A DNA stretch of 44,191 bases from an uncultured SAR116 cluster alpha proteobacterium. Its GTDB lineage: Bacteria; Pseudomonadota; Alphaproteobacteria; Puniceispirillales; Puniceispirillaceae. Below are positions 9,605 through 17,828 of the stretch, one piece after another. The position numbers and the translations under genes are program-made. Position 1 is the first letter of the stretch; every line of letters starts with the position of its first letter. The DNA is taken from positions 1 to 44,191 of the forward strand of contig CACJUX010000018.1 in NCBI GenBank assembly GCA_902596655.1, read 5' to 3'. Below the pieces are notes generated by a model. That model worked only from the letters and a program-made list of their open reading frames with translations, searched no databases and was not told the origin of the DNA.

Positions 9605-9616
9605 GTGACCTGCGAA

Positions 9617-9964
9617 ATGACAAGACTGAAATCTGAAATGCTAGTCAGCGCTGCCATGCGCTATGCCGCGGCAGAGCTAATTGACTGTGTGTTGGTTCGA
9701 CGCGGCGATGGCGATGCTGGCACCATCTTCATCCATTTGGACGCGTTGGATGGCCGCCATAAATTACTGGCCCGAAGTCTTGATTTTGATGGTGTTTACA
9801 ATTGGCGCGCCATAACTGGTGATGGTGCTGATGGCACCGGCTGGGTCGATGCGCAGACGGCGGCAAGCCGGCTGGATCGCGAATTGGCCATGGACCCCGA
9901 TGCTTTTGTCATTGCTGTTGCCGACAACAGGGCGCGGAACCCATTCCTTGGCCCTTCTGGGTAA
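9617..9964 (+). CDS. DUF1491 family protein
   Basis: 115 residues, small and soluble, of the alphaproteobacterial family DUF1491. Recognisable segments are LKSEMLVSAAMRYAA, VLVRRGDGDAGTIFI and LDRELAMDPDAFVIAVADN. The function of the family is unknown. An in-frame GTG at 9605 abuts the previous stop, but the ATG at 9617 gives the usual N-terminus. It lies between the DUF1674 gene and dusA and may be cotranscribed with the first. Confidence 0.8.
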   Translation: MTRLKSEMLVSAAMRYAAAELIDCVLVRRGDGDAGTIFIHLDALDGRHKLLARSLDFDGVYNWRAITGDGADGTGWVDAQTAASRLDRELAMDPDAFVIAVADNRARNPFLGPSG

Positions 9965-10015
9965 TATTTTGCTTGACTAGTGGTGTTTTGCAGGGGCTTG
10001 CTCTATAACGGTTGG

Positions 10016-11014
10016 ATGACAAAAATTCAGCTAAGTGATGCGATTGACCGCCGCCTTTCGGTGGCGCCGATGATGGATTGGACAAACCGCCATTGTCGGT
10101 TTTTCCATCGGTTGCTTGCCCCTGACGCGCTGCTTTTCACAGAGATGATTACGGCTGAGGCTGTTTTGCATGGTGATCTTGAGACGTTGCTTGGTCATGA
10201 CCCTGCGGAATATCCGCTTGCCCTGCAGCTTGGTGGAAGCAGTCCAGACCGGCTGGCAAACGCAACGCGGATCGCGGCTACTCTTGGCTTTCAGGAAATC
10301 AATCTCAATGTTGGCTGCCCGTCAGACCGCGTGCAATCTGGCCGTTTCGGTGCTTGTCTTATGGCTGACCCCAATCTGGTCGCCGATTGTGTCATCGCCA
10401 TGCAGGCGGAGACTGATCTGCCGGTCACGATCAAATGTCGGATTGGCATTGACGATATGGATGAGGAGGTCGGCCTTGATATGTTTGTCGACACGCTCAG
10501 CGCGGCTGGTGTCCAGATTTTCTACCTCCATGCCCGCAAAGCCTGGCTGAGAGGACTCAGCCCCAAGGAAAACCGTGATATTCCGCCATTGAACTATGCG
10601 CGGGCGCGCCGGCTTGCCGTGCGCCGCCCAGATTTGATGATCCATCTAAATGGTGGCCTTGCTGATGCCGCAACCATCATGACCGAACTGCCCGACTTTG
10701 CCGGGGTGATGCTGGGCCGGGCTGCCTACAAGACACCAATGCTGCTTGCTGACCTTAATGATTCCATTTTTGGCCGTGCTGGCAAAACCCGCTTCGAGGC
10801 GGCCATGGCGATGGCAGATTACGCAGATGCGATGGAGGAAATCCCGTTGCATGCGGTGACACGGCATATGCTGGGGTTGTATGCCTCGCAGAGGGGTGCG
10901 AGATATTGGCGACGTATGCTCAGTGAGGAGGCAAGACAAGATAGGCGTGGTGGGACACTGATCCGTGAAACGGCGGTTGCCTGTGAGGAAATGGCGAGAT
11001 CCTGGGCCGCCTGA
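10016..11014 (+). CDS. dusA: tRNA-dihydrouridine synthase DusA
   Basis: 332 residues. This flavin enzyme reduces uridines in the tRNA D-loop (U20/U20a in DusA). The TIM-barrel N-terminus RLSVAPMMDWTNRHCRFFHR is DusA-type. FMN and substrate residues lie in PLALQLGG, INLNVGCPSDRVQSGRFGAC (active-site Cys) and IKCRIGID. HARKAWLRGLSPKENR is the DusA-specific segment. The frame is open from 9980, but the ATG at 10016 starts just before the fold. The next gene begins about 100 bases later on the same strand. Confidence 0.94.
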   Translation: MTKIQLSDAIDRRLSVAPMMDWTNRHCRFFHRLLAPDALLFTEMITAEAVLHGDLETLLGHDPAEYPLALQLGGSSPDRLANATRIAATLGFQEINLNVGCPSDRVQSGRFGACLMADPNLVADCVIAMQAETDLPVTIKCRIGIDDMDEEVGLDMFVDTLSAAGVQIFYLHARKAWLRGLSPKENRDIPPLNYARARRLAVRRPDLMIHLNGGLADAATIMTELPDFAGVMLGRAAYKTPMLLADLNDSIFGRAGKTRFEAAMAMADYADAMEEIPLHAVTRHMLGLYASQRGARYWRRMLSEEARQDRRGGTLIRETAVACEEMARSWAA

Positions 11015-11113
11015 TATCAACAGGCATCAGCCCAACTTGAATTGGCAGTACAGGAAGAAAAGCACTGCCGGAGAGCAACAAGAGATCAACAAGACACCGA
11101 GGAAGGCAATAGC

Positions 11114-11707
11114 GTGCCAGATAAACAGACACACGATCATTCAGCTGCACCAGCGGAAAATAGCGAGCGCCCCGGTCGCCGATTGCTGCTCGACCTTGGC
11201 CCTCTGGTGCTGTTTTTTGGCACCAATTATATGACACGGGATTTCATGCTCAGCATCAAAGTTCTTATCTGTGCGACCATCATTGCCCTGATCATTGGCT
11301 GGCTGACCGAGCGCCGCATATCTCTGATGGCGGCTGTCGGCTGTATTGCCGTCGCCTTTTTTGGCGGCTTGTCTGTCTATTTTGACAATGAGATATTTAT
11401 CAAGGTCAAGCCCACAATCCTAACCGGACTTTTGGCATTTCTCATCGCTGGTGGTCGGTTGATCGGACGCAACCCACTCCGGGCCATTATGGGAAGCCAG
11501 ATCAATCTGACCGAGACTGGCTGGCGGCAGATGAGCTGGCTGTGGGTTGCCATGTTTACGACAACGGCGATCGCCAATGAAGTTGCCTGGCGTGCGCTGT
11601 CCACCGATGATTGGGTAACATTTAAGGCCTTTGGAATTACTGGTATTTCCCTGATTTTCATGGTGGCCAGTTTTCCGGTGCTGAGCAAGCAGCAGATTGA
11701 AAAATAA
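11114..11707 (+). CDS. YciB/septation protein A-like inner membrane protein
   Basis: 197 residues. After about 25 polar residues come five to six hydrophobic helices typical of the YciB/IspZ (intracellular septation protein A) family: LLLDLGPLVLFFGTNY, VLICATIIALIIGWL, LMAAVGCIAVAFFGGLSVYF, and the family region VKPTILTGLLAFLIAGG followed by NLTETGWRQMSW and NEVAWR. The start is GTG at 11114 because GAGGAAGG lies seven bases upstream. Family members affect cell envelope integrity and division; the mechanism is not settled. Confidence 0.88.
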   Translation: MPDKQTHDHSAAPAENSERPGRRLLLDLGPLVLFFGTNYMTRDFMLSIKVLICATIIALIIGWLTERRISLMAAVGCIAVAFFGGLSVYFDNEIFIKVKPTILTGLLAFLIAGGRLIGRNPLRAIMGSQINLTETGWRQMSWLWVAMFTTTAIANEVAWRALSTDDWVTFKAFGITGISLIFMVASFPVLSKQQIEK

Positions 11708-11860
11708 GGGCTGTTTCGATGATTCCGCGGTGCATTGTCGCGCCCAGCACAGATTCAGTCGGGCGCGCTTCACATTCCGCGTTGCGGATGCCGCAAGACT
11801 AAAATTACAGTCCGGGTACATGGTGCCTGCCACTCACGAGCTAATGCGGAGTATGCGTAG
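11708..11860 (+). promoter_or_regulatory. Leader region of the corrinoid operon with two competing hairpins
   Basis: The 153 bases before the corrinoid protein gene hold two hairpins that cannot form together: TCCGC-gtt-GCGGA at 11776-11788 and TTGCGG-atg-CCGCAA at 11782-11796. A ribosome binding site (GCGGAG) sits nine bases before the ATG at 11861. The segment at 11809-11834 has parts that resemble a B12 box, but the other conserved parts of a cobalamin riboswitch are missing. A regulatory role is conjecture. Confidence 0.25.
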
Positions 11861-12577
11861 ATGGCTGATGAAGACGAAATTATCCTCACGGATCTGGACG
11901 ATGACGAACTCGTGCAGCAAATGCATGACGACCTTTATGACGGTCTTCAGGAAGAGATAGTCGAGGGCGTTGAAATCCTGCTCAATCGCGGCTGGACACC
12001 CTATGAGGTTCTAACCAAGGCTTTGGTTGAGGGCATGACCATTGTCGGCATTGATTTCCGCGATGGCATCCTGTTTGTGCCAGAGGTGTTGATGGCGGCC
12101 AACGCAATGAAAGCGGGAATGACCATTCTACGTCCATTGCTTGCCGAGACCGGTGCGCCCCGTGTTGGCAGCATGGTGATCGGAACGGTCAAGGGCGATA
12201 TCCATGACATCGGTAAGAATCTGGTGTCGATGATGCTTGAGGGTGCCGGCTTTGATGTTATCGATATCGGTATCAACAATCCGGTGGAAAATTATCTCGA
12301 AGCGCTTGAGGAGCACAAGCCGGACATTCTCGGCATGTCGGCGCTGCTGACGACAACCATGCCCTACATGAAAGTGGTCGTTGATGCGCTTGTCGAAAAA
12401 GGCATCCGTGATGACTACATCGTGCTTGTCGGTGGTGCGCCCCTGAATGAGGCATTTGCCGACTCGGTTGGTGCCGATGCCTATTGCCGCGACGCAGCCG
12501 TTGCTGTTGAGACAGCCAAGGAGATGATTGCGGTAAAGCGTGAAAAGGCGCAGGTCGCTGGCTACGCAGGATACTGA
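11861..12577 (+). CDS. Corrinoid (methyl-carrier) protein, MtbC/MttC-like
   Basis: 238 residues. It carries a cobamide that shuttles a methyl group between a substrate methyltransferase and a folate methyltransferase. The helical cap (about residues 25-105) is followed by a Rossmann-like B12 domain with the histidine-ligand motif GDIHDIGKN near 114, GMSALLTTTMP near 160 and VGGAPLNEAFADSVGADAY near 190. The first 36 residues hold 15 Asp/Glu and no Lys/Arg, which is unusually acidic. It opens the six-gene operon; DUF1638 overlaps its end. It matches corrinoid proteins of methylamine and betaine systems. The partner methyltransferase here is probably the MttB homologue at 40187. Confidence 0.93.
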   Translation: MADEDEIILTDLDDDELVQQMHDDLYDGLQEEIVEGVEILLNRGWTPYEVLTKALVEGMTIVGIDFRDGILFVPEVLMAANAMKAGMTILRPLLAETGAPRVGSMVIGTVKGDIHDIGKNLVSMMLEGAGFDVIDIGINNPVENYLEALEEHKPDILGMSALLTTTMPYMKVVVDALVEKGIRDDYIVLVGGAPLNEAFADSVGADAYCRDAAVAVETAKEMIAVKREKAQVAGYAGY

Positions 12578-13241
12578 GGAGCATTTTGCCGAGCCGTCCG
12601 GAAAGGGCGGCCTATTGCTTGTGGCGTGCGGTGCGCTGACCCGCGAACTGGTCGATATTCAGCGCCAATTCCCGGACGGGGTTGTTGAAATTACCTGTCT
12701 TCCTGCCTCCTGGCACACTCATCCGGAAAAAATTGTTCCCGGCGTTAGACGCAGGGTAGATGCTGCGTTGCGCACCAAGAGTAATGTCTCGGTTGTCTAT
12801 GGTGATTGTGGGACTTGCGGCGAATTGGATGCCTATCTGGAACAAGTGGGTGTTCCCCGCATTCCAGGGCCGCACTGCTATGAGATGTTTCTCGGCAAGC
12901 CTGTCTTTGACGATGAAACGGACAACGCGCTCGACACCTTTTTCCTGACTGATTACATGAACCAGCAATTTGAAAGGATTGTAATGCAGGGGATGTGGCT
13001 ACGCAAGCACCCGCAGCTCCGGGATATGTATTTTGGCAATTACACACGTGTTCTGTACATCGCCCAGACAGAATATGCGGCATTGCGGATCAGGGCTGAG
13101 CGGGCGGCGCAGGAATTGGGGCTGGCCCTTGAGTGCCGACTGGCCGGATATGGAGGCTTTCCGAGCTTTGTCGAAGAGGCTCTTGCAAAACGCAGGCAAC
13201 CGCCAATCCACCTACTTCACAGGCGGTCGGATCAAGGGTAA
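12540..13241 (+). CDS. DUF1638 domain protein in corrinoid operon
   Basis: 233 residues. The DUF1638 domain begins at LLLVACGALTREL and contains conserved cysteines in YGDCGTCGELD and GPHCYEMF, which could bind a metal or cofactor. The family is frequent next to corrinoid proteins in methylotrophic archaea and in proteobacteria, but its function is unknown. The start is uncertain: the GTG at 12540 overlaps the corrinoid gene by 38 bases. A strong GAGGAG just after that gene's stop has no in-frame start at the right distance. Translational coupling to the corrinoid protein is likely. Confidence 0.82.
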   Translation: MKRRRSLATQDTEEHFAEPSGKGGLLLVACGALTRELVDIQRQFPDGVVEITCLPASWHTHPEKIVPGVRRRVDAALRTKSNVSVVYGDCGTCGELDAYLEQVGVPRIPGPHCYEMFLGKPVFDDETDNALDTFFLTDYMNQQFERIVMQGMWLRKHPQLRDMYFGNYTRVLYIAQTEYAALRIRAERAAQELGLALECRLAGYGGFPSFVEEALAKRRQPPIHLLHRRSDQG

Positions 13242-13264
13242 CTTAGCAACAGGACCACAGGCAC

Positions 13265-13579
13265 ATGGCTCAATTAATTACATTATATTGGCGTGATATT
13301 CCGGCGCAGGTCATTGCCGAACGCGGCCGTGGCCGCAAGCGCGAACAGGCAAAGATCGAGCTTTCACGACGCTTTGCCATCGCCATTGATGAGGCGGCGA
13401 TGCGCGATGGTGCCGACAAGACGGATGACTATCTGGCCGAGTGGCGCCGGGGTGAGCCAGTCGAATGCGGGGATGATCTTAATGCTGTGGCCGCTGAGCG
13501 TGCCGCCGCACTGGAGGCGGAATATCCTGCAGACCGCGTTCGCATGCTGGTGGAAAATGGTGGCAGGTCGCCAGCTTAG
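13265..13579 (+). CDS. Small 'virulence factor' (PF13769-like) family protein
   Basis: 104 residues, soluble and charged, beginning LITLYWRDIPAQVIAERG and containing RGRKREQAKIELSRRF and DDYLAEWRRGEPVECGDD. I recognise this as the family named 'Virulence factor' in Pfam, a name with little functional support. Homologues recur between DUF1638 and MetF-like genes in proteobacterial corrinoid clusters, so a role in corrinoid methyl transfer is more plausible than virulence. It starts 23 bases after DUF1638. Confidence 0.72.
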   Translation: MAQLITLYWRDIPAQVIAERGRGRKREQAKIELSRRFAIAIDEAAMRDGADKTDDYLAEWRRGEPVECGDDLNAVAAERAAALEAEYPADRVRMLVENGGRSPA

Positions 13580-13747
13580 GCGACGCCCGCCTAGCAGTTT
13601 TCAGGCCGATGTCGCAATCGGGAGATAGTGAGGCGTCGGCAAACTATCCGACGATGGGCAGACTCGTCATTCTGCGGCAACTGAGGTAGCGCGGCCAGAT
13701 GCTGCAAAGCTGACGCGCCCCGATTCCAATTTTTGAACGAGGTTATC

Positions 13748-14647
13748 ATGGTAGCGACCATTGAGCAGATTCGGCAGGCAGCAGAAAATTGGTCGATTGA
13801 GGTGACACCGACAGGTGCCACCAAGATTGAGAGTTTTCGCGATTGCCTTGCTCCGGGAACATCGGTAAACGTTACCTTTCTGCCAGGCAGTGATCCGATG
13901 GATACGATCGCGGTGGCGCAACGCCTGCATGATGATGGCATGAAGCCAGTGCCGCACCTTGCCGCCAGGTCTTTGCGTGATGCGGATCAGCTTGATGAAC
14001 TCTTGGCAGCTTTCACCGCCAAAGCAGGCGTCAGTGAGGTTCTCGTGATTGGTGGCGGTGTCGACAGTCCGGTCGGCCAATTTTCCGACTCCATGCAGGT
14101 ACTCGATACGGGATTGATCCAGAAACATGGCATCCGCTCTATCGGTGTTGCCGGCCATCCCGAGGGAAGTCCCGATATCAGCGATGACGAGATTGCCGAG
14201 GCCCTAGCGGCGAAGAATGCACTCGCCATTCGCGAAGGGCTGGACCTTTATATCGAAACCCAATTCTGTTTCGAGGCGGATATCGTTTTGAAATGGGAGA
14301 GGGCGGTACGCTCTGCCGGCAACAAATTGCACATCCGCATTGGCATTCCGGGGCCAGCCACGATCAAAACACTGTTCCGCTTCGCCCAGATTTCGGGGAT
14401 TGGTCCATCAATGCGCTTCATCTCGAAACAGGCCCGCAATGTTGCCAAATTGATGACGGTGCAATCACCACACCTCCTGCTCGATGGCCTCGCACAAGGA
14501 ATGGCAGGGGATCCAGACTGTCTGATCCGTCATTTCCATTTCTACCCCTTTGGTGGCTTTGCCAAAACCGCGGCTTACGCCCAGGCAATCGCCGACGGAA
14601 AAATTGAAACATTGCCGAAAGGTGGCTTTGAGATTATCGCCGCCTAG
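13748..14647 (+). CDS. metF: Methylenetetrahydrofolate reductase-like protein (MetF family) in corrinoid operon
   Basis: 299 residues with the MTHFR TIM-barrel fold: VTFLPGSD, VPHLAARSL (matching the folate/FAD strand), VLVIGGG, SIGVAGHPEGSPD (the MTHFR signature GVAG-PEGHP), IETQFCFE and HFYPFGGF. MTHFR interconverts 5,10-methylene-THF and 5-methyl-THF using FAD. The start at 13748 has GAGG five bases upstream; an in-frame TTG at 13733 is less likely. Its place between corrinoid-operon genes suggests it serves methyl groups leaving the corrinoid protein, perhaps in the oxidative direction, though ordinary methionine supply cannot be excluded. Confidence 0.87.
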   Translation: MVATIEQIRQAAENWSIEVTPTGATKIESFRDCLAPGTSVNVTFLPGSDPMDTIAVAQRLHDDGMKPVPHLAARSLRDADQLDELLAAFTAKAGVSEVLVIGGGVDSPVGQFSDSMQVLDTGLIQKHGIRSIGVAGHPEGSPDISDDEIAEALAAKNALAIREGLDLYIETQFCFEADIVLKWERAVRSAGNKLHIRIGIPGPATIKTLFRFAQISGIGPSMRFISKQARNVAKLMTVQSPHLLLDGLAQGMAGDPDCLIRHFHFYPFGGFAKTAAYAQAIADGKIETLPKGGFEIIAA

Positions 14648-14675
14648 AGGGGCCGCGTAAACGGAGACATAAAAC

Positions 14676-15578
14676 ATGACCAAGACACTGGTTTCATCAG
14701 ACAAAAAAGAAATCACCATCGGCTTTGACTCACCGTTTTGCGTGATTGGTGAGCGGATCAACCCCACCGGCAGAAAGCTGCTTGCTGTCGAAATGGCCGC
14801 AGGTGATTACAGCCGGGTGATCTCTGATGCCGTCGCCCAGGTGGAAGCTGGCGCGACTATGCTCGATGTCAACGCCGGTATTCCGATGGCCGATGAACCT
14901 GCCATTCTGGCTGAGGCGATTAGGCTCGTGCAGAATGTGGTCGATGTGCCGCTTGCCATCGACAGTTCAATTGTCGCCGCACTGGAGTCCGGCTTGTCCG
15001 TCTATAAGGGCAAGCCGCTGGTCAATTCGGTCACCGGCGAGGAGGAACGCCTCGAGGTTGTTTTGCCGCTTGTGAAGAAATACAACGCTGCCGTTGTTGC
15101 CATTTCTAATGACGAGACGGGAATTTCAGAAGATCCGAATGTCCGCTATGATGTTGCCAGGAAAATTGTTGAGCGTGCCGAGGATTATGGCATTCCCCGC
15201 GAGGATGTGGTGGTTGATCCACTGATTATGCCGGTTGGCGCGATCAACCTTGCTGGCCGTTCAGCCCTTGATTTGATCATTCGCTTGCGCAACGAGTTGA
15301 AGGTGAACACCACCTGTGGGGCATCAAACATTTCCTTCGGGCTGCCAAATCGGCATGGACTCAACGCTGCCTTCCTGTCGATGGCTGCAGGAGCCGGCAT
15401 GACCTCGGCTATCATGAATCCGCTTCACGCCGAGGAAATGACAGGTATCATGGGTGCCAATGTAATGAATGGCAATGATCCGGAATGCCGGAGATGGATC
15501 GAGAAATTCCGCGAACCTGCAGCGCAGGGTGAGGGCGGTCGTGAGCGACGGCAGACACGCCGCCGGCGCAGCGCCTGA
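14676..15578 (+). CDS. Methyltetrahydrofolate:corrinoid protein methyltransferase (pterin-binding, MtgA/AcsE-like)
   Basis: 300 residues with the DHPS-like pterin-binding barrel: FCVIGERINPTGRK near residue 22, MLDVNAGIP near 62, PLAIDSS near 90, LVNSVTGEEER near 113, VVVDPLIMP near 180, TTCGASNISFGLPNR near 212. It moves methyl between the corrinoid protein and THF, like MtgA, AcsE or the MetH folate domain. The last 17 residues (GEGGRERRQTRRRRSA region) hold seven arginines, beyond the end of the barrel. A ribosome binding site CGGAGA lies upstream. Methyl-corrinoid to THF is the expected direction in betaine breakdown. Confidence 0.92.
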   Translation: MTKTLVSSDKKEITIGFDSPFCVIGERINPTGRKLLAVEMAAGDYSRVISDAVAQVEAGATMLDVNAGIPMADEPAILAEAIRLVQNVVDVPLAIDSSIVAALESGLSVYKGKPLVNSVTGEEERLEVVLPLVKKYNAAVVAISNDETGISEDPNVRYDVARKIVERAEDYGIPREDVVVDPLIMPVGAINLAGRSALDLIIRLRNELKVNTTCGASNISFGLPNRHGLNAAFLSMAAGAGMTSAIMNPLHAEEMTGIMGANVMNGNDPECRRWIEKFREPAAQGEGGRERRQTRRRRSA

Positions 15579-15610
15579 AGCATTAAGACAGACCTTTTAT
15601 AGTTGGAACA

Positions 15611-17662
15611 ATGACCGACGACAGCAGCGCAAGATCTGGGAAATTGCCGGATGAGGTGAAAGTTATTTTCACTCCATCGGGCAGACAAGGCAAAGTTCCC
15701 GCTGGAACGACGGTGCTGCAGGCAGCGCGTAACCTCGGTGTTGATATCGACTCCGTTTGCGGTGGGCGCGCTTTGTGTGGGCGTTGTCAGATTACGGTTG
15801 GCAGTGGTGAGTTTGCCAAACATGGCATAACCTCGGGTAATGACAGCCTTGGAAAAGTGACCGCTGTTGAGACCCGCTATGCAGATAAAAAGGGACTTGG
15901 CGATGGTCGGCGCCTGTCCTGTCAGTCGCTGCTTTGTGGTGATGTGGTCATTGATGTCCCACCTGAAAGTCAGGTCCATAACCAGCTTGTGCGCAAGGCG
16001 GCAGATGACCGGCAGATCGAGATGGATCCGATTGTCCGCCTGTGCCTTGTTGAGGTGCGCGAGCCGGACATGCACGAACCTTCGGGTGATTTTCGCCGTC
16101 TGGTGGAGGCGGTGGAGACGCAATGGCCGGATCGTGTGACCGGCAGCATCAGCTGTGATCTGAATATTCTGCAATCCTTGCAACCGGTATTGCGTGCTGG
16201 CAAGTGGCAGGTAACGGTGGCACTTCGTGACGGGCATCACATTGTCGGCATCTGGCCCGGCCTGAAAGACCGCATTGCCGGCGTTGCCATTGATGTGGGA
16301 TCGACAACCATGTCGGTGCATCTGTGCGACATGGTAACTGGCGAGGTTCTGGCCTCAACCGGTGCGATGAATCCACAGATCCGCTTTGGCGAGGATCTGA
16401 TGAGCCGTGTTTCCTATGGGATCATGAACCCCGGCGGTGACAGAGAGATGACAGCTGCAGTCATTGACGGTTTGCAGAGCCTTATTTCGGTCGCTGCGGA
16501 ACAGGCCGGCCTGACCCCTGAGGATGTTCTGGAAATTGTGCTTGTCGGCAATCCGGTGATGCACCATCTATTGCTTGGTATCGATCCGGTTGAACTTGGT
16601 GGCGCGCCTTTCGCCCTTGCGGTTGATACCGCCGTTGAGATTCGTGCGAGCGAGCTTGGCCTTGGCATTCATCCGGGTGCGCGTGTTTATGTTCTGCCCT
16701 GCATCGCCGGTCATGTCGGCGCTGATGCTGCAGGGGTGGTTCTGGCCGAGGCCCCACAGAAACATGATGAATACACGCTTGTAGTTGATGTCGGCACCAA
16801 TGCCGAAATTGTCGTTGGCAATTCGCAGCGGATGCTTGCTGCCTCGTCACCCACAGGTCCGGCTTTCGAGGGGGCGCAGATTTCTTCCGGCCAGCGCGCC
16901 GCGCCTGGTGCGATTGAGCGCATTCGCATCGACAGGAACACGCTTGAACCCCGGTTTCGAGTGATTGGCGTTGACCAATGGTCTGATGAGGCGGGCTTTG
17001 ACGAGGCGGTGAAGGCGACCGGCATAACTGGGATTTGTGGTTCGGGGATCATTGAGGTGTTGGGGGAGATGTATCTTGCCGGAATCATTTCGATGGACGG
17101 CGTTGTCGATGGTCAAAAGGCCGATCAATCAGCCCGTATTGAGGCCGATGGCCGCACGTTTTGCTACCGCATTTCAGAGAATGTAACGGTCACGCAGAAT
17201 GATGTGCGTGCGATCCAGCTTGCTAAGGCTGCTCTTTATGCTGGTTTCCGGCTGCTGATGGACAAGATGCAGATCAAAGCCATCGACAGGGTTGTTCTGG
17301 CGGGTGCCTTCGGTACACATATCGACCCGAAATATGCGATGGTGCTTGGGATGATCCCCGATTGTCAGTTGGGAAATGTCCGAGCTGCTGGCAATTCGGC
17401 TGGGGCCGGGGCGCGGATGGCGCTGCTCAATCGTGGTGCCCGCCGTGAGATCGAGGCTGTTGTCCGTGACATTGAAAAGATTGAAACGGCCATCGAACCA
17501 TCGTTTCAAGACCATTTTGTCAAGGCGATGGCGATCCCGCATAAAAGCGATCCCTATGCGAGGCTCGCTGCCGAGGTTGAGCTGCCTGAGCGCATTTTGA
17601 CGGCTGAGGACGCCCCGGCCATCGAGGGTGGCCGCCGCCGTGGTGGCCGCCGCCGTGCCTAG
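15611..17662 (+). CDS. Corrinoid reductive activator (2Fe-2S ferredoxin + ASKHA domain, RACo-like, DUF4445)
   Basis: 683 residues. The N-terminal ferredoxin domain (about 15-120) has CGGRALCGRC (C-x5-C-x2-C) and a later RRLSCQS cysteine for one 2Fe-2S cluster. The middle domain leads into an ASKHA ATPase-like body (about 215-640): GVAIDVGSTTMSVHL, NPQIRFGEDLMSRVSY, VGNPVMHHLLLG, LVVDVGTNAEIV, GICGSGIIE, VLAGAFGTHID. Such proteins use ATP to drive reduction of inactive cob(II)alamin to cob(I)alamin on corrinoid proteins. The C-terminus ends in an Arg/Gly tail (GGRRRGGRRRA). Last gene of the operon; its stop lies four bases from that of convergent ccmD. Confidence 0.92.
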   Translation: MTDDSSARSGKLPDEVKVIFTPSGRQGKVPAGTTVLQAARNLGVDIDSVCGGRALCGRCQITVGSGEFAKHGITSGNDSLGKVTAVETRYADKKGLGDGRRLSCQSLLCGDVVIDVPPESQVHNQLVRKAADDRQIEMDPIVRLCLVEVREPDMHEPSGDFRRLVEAVETQWPDRVTGSISCDLNILQSLQPVLRAGKWQVTVALRDGHHIVGIWPGLKDRIAGVAIDVGSTTMSVHLCDMVTGEVLASTGAMNPQIRFGEDLMSRVSYGIMNPGGDREMTAAVIDGLQSLISVAAEQAGLTPEDVLEIVLVGNPVMHHLLLGIDPVELGGAPFALAVDTAVEIRASELGLGIHPGARVYVLPCIAGHVGADAAGVVLAEAPQKHDEYTLVVDVGTNAEIVVGNSQRMLAASSPTGPAFEGAQISSGQRAAPGAIERIRIDRNTLEPRFRVIGVDQWSDEAGFDEAVKATGITGICGSGIIEVLGEMYLAGIISMDGVVDGQKADQSARIEADGRTFCYRISENVTVTQNDVRAIQLAKAALYAGFRLLMDKMQIKAIDRVVLAGAFGTHIDPKYAMVLGMIPDCQLGNVRAAGNSAGAGARMALLNRGARREIEAVVRDIEKIETAIEPSFQDHFVKAMAIPHKSDPYARLAAEVELPERILTAEDAPAIEGGRRRGGRRRA

Positions 17663-17666
17663 GCGG

Positions 17667-17828
17667 TTAGTGTCGCTGATTCTGATCGCTGAGCGAAGCG
17701 AGTATTTCGGCGCTTCTTTTGGCCTTTGTCCAGCTGGTATAGCCAATCCAGGCCATCGCCACTGCCGTAAGCAGATAGCAGGGCCAGACAAAGGCGGCAT
17801 AGCCACCCATTGAGAAAAACGCGCTCAT
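17667..17828 (-). CDS. ccmD: Heme exporter protein CcmD
   Basis: A 53-residue protein with one transmembrane helix (AAFVWPCYLLTAVAMAWIGY) preceded by FSMGGY and followed by a charged tail, the layout of CcmD. CcmD helps release the holo-CcmE heme chaperone from the CcmABC complex in the inner membrane. The start overlaps the ccmC stop as ATGA. It is the last gene of the ccmABCD operon and converges with the corrinoid activator gene four bases away. Confidence 0.88.
   Translation of the reverse strand: MSAFFSMGGYAAFVWPCYLLTAVAMAWIGYTSWTKAKRSAEILASLSDQNQRH

Noticed and set aside
9973-10008. Promoter (TTGACT ... CTATAA) before dusA
   Set aside because: The spacer is 24 bases, too long for a sigma-70 promoter.
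11809-11834. Cobalamin riboswitch before the corrinoid operon
   Set aside because: Only fragments of a B12 box are visible, with extra bases in the middle, and the upstream conserved elements of the riboswitch are absent.
17174-17806. 210-codon minus-strand frame under the corrinoid activator and ccmD
   Set aside because: It is the antisense of conserved activator sequence and also overlaps the true ccmD in another frame.
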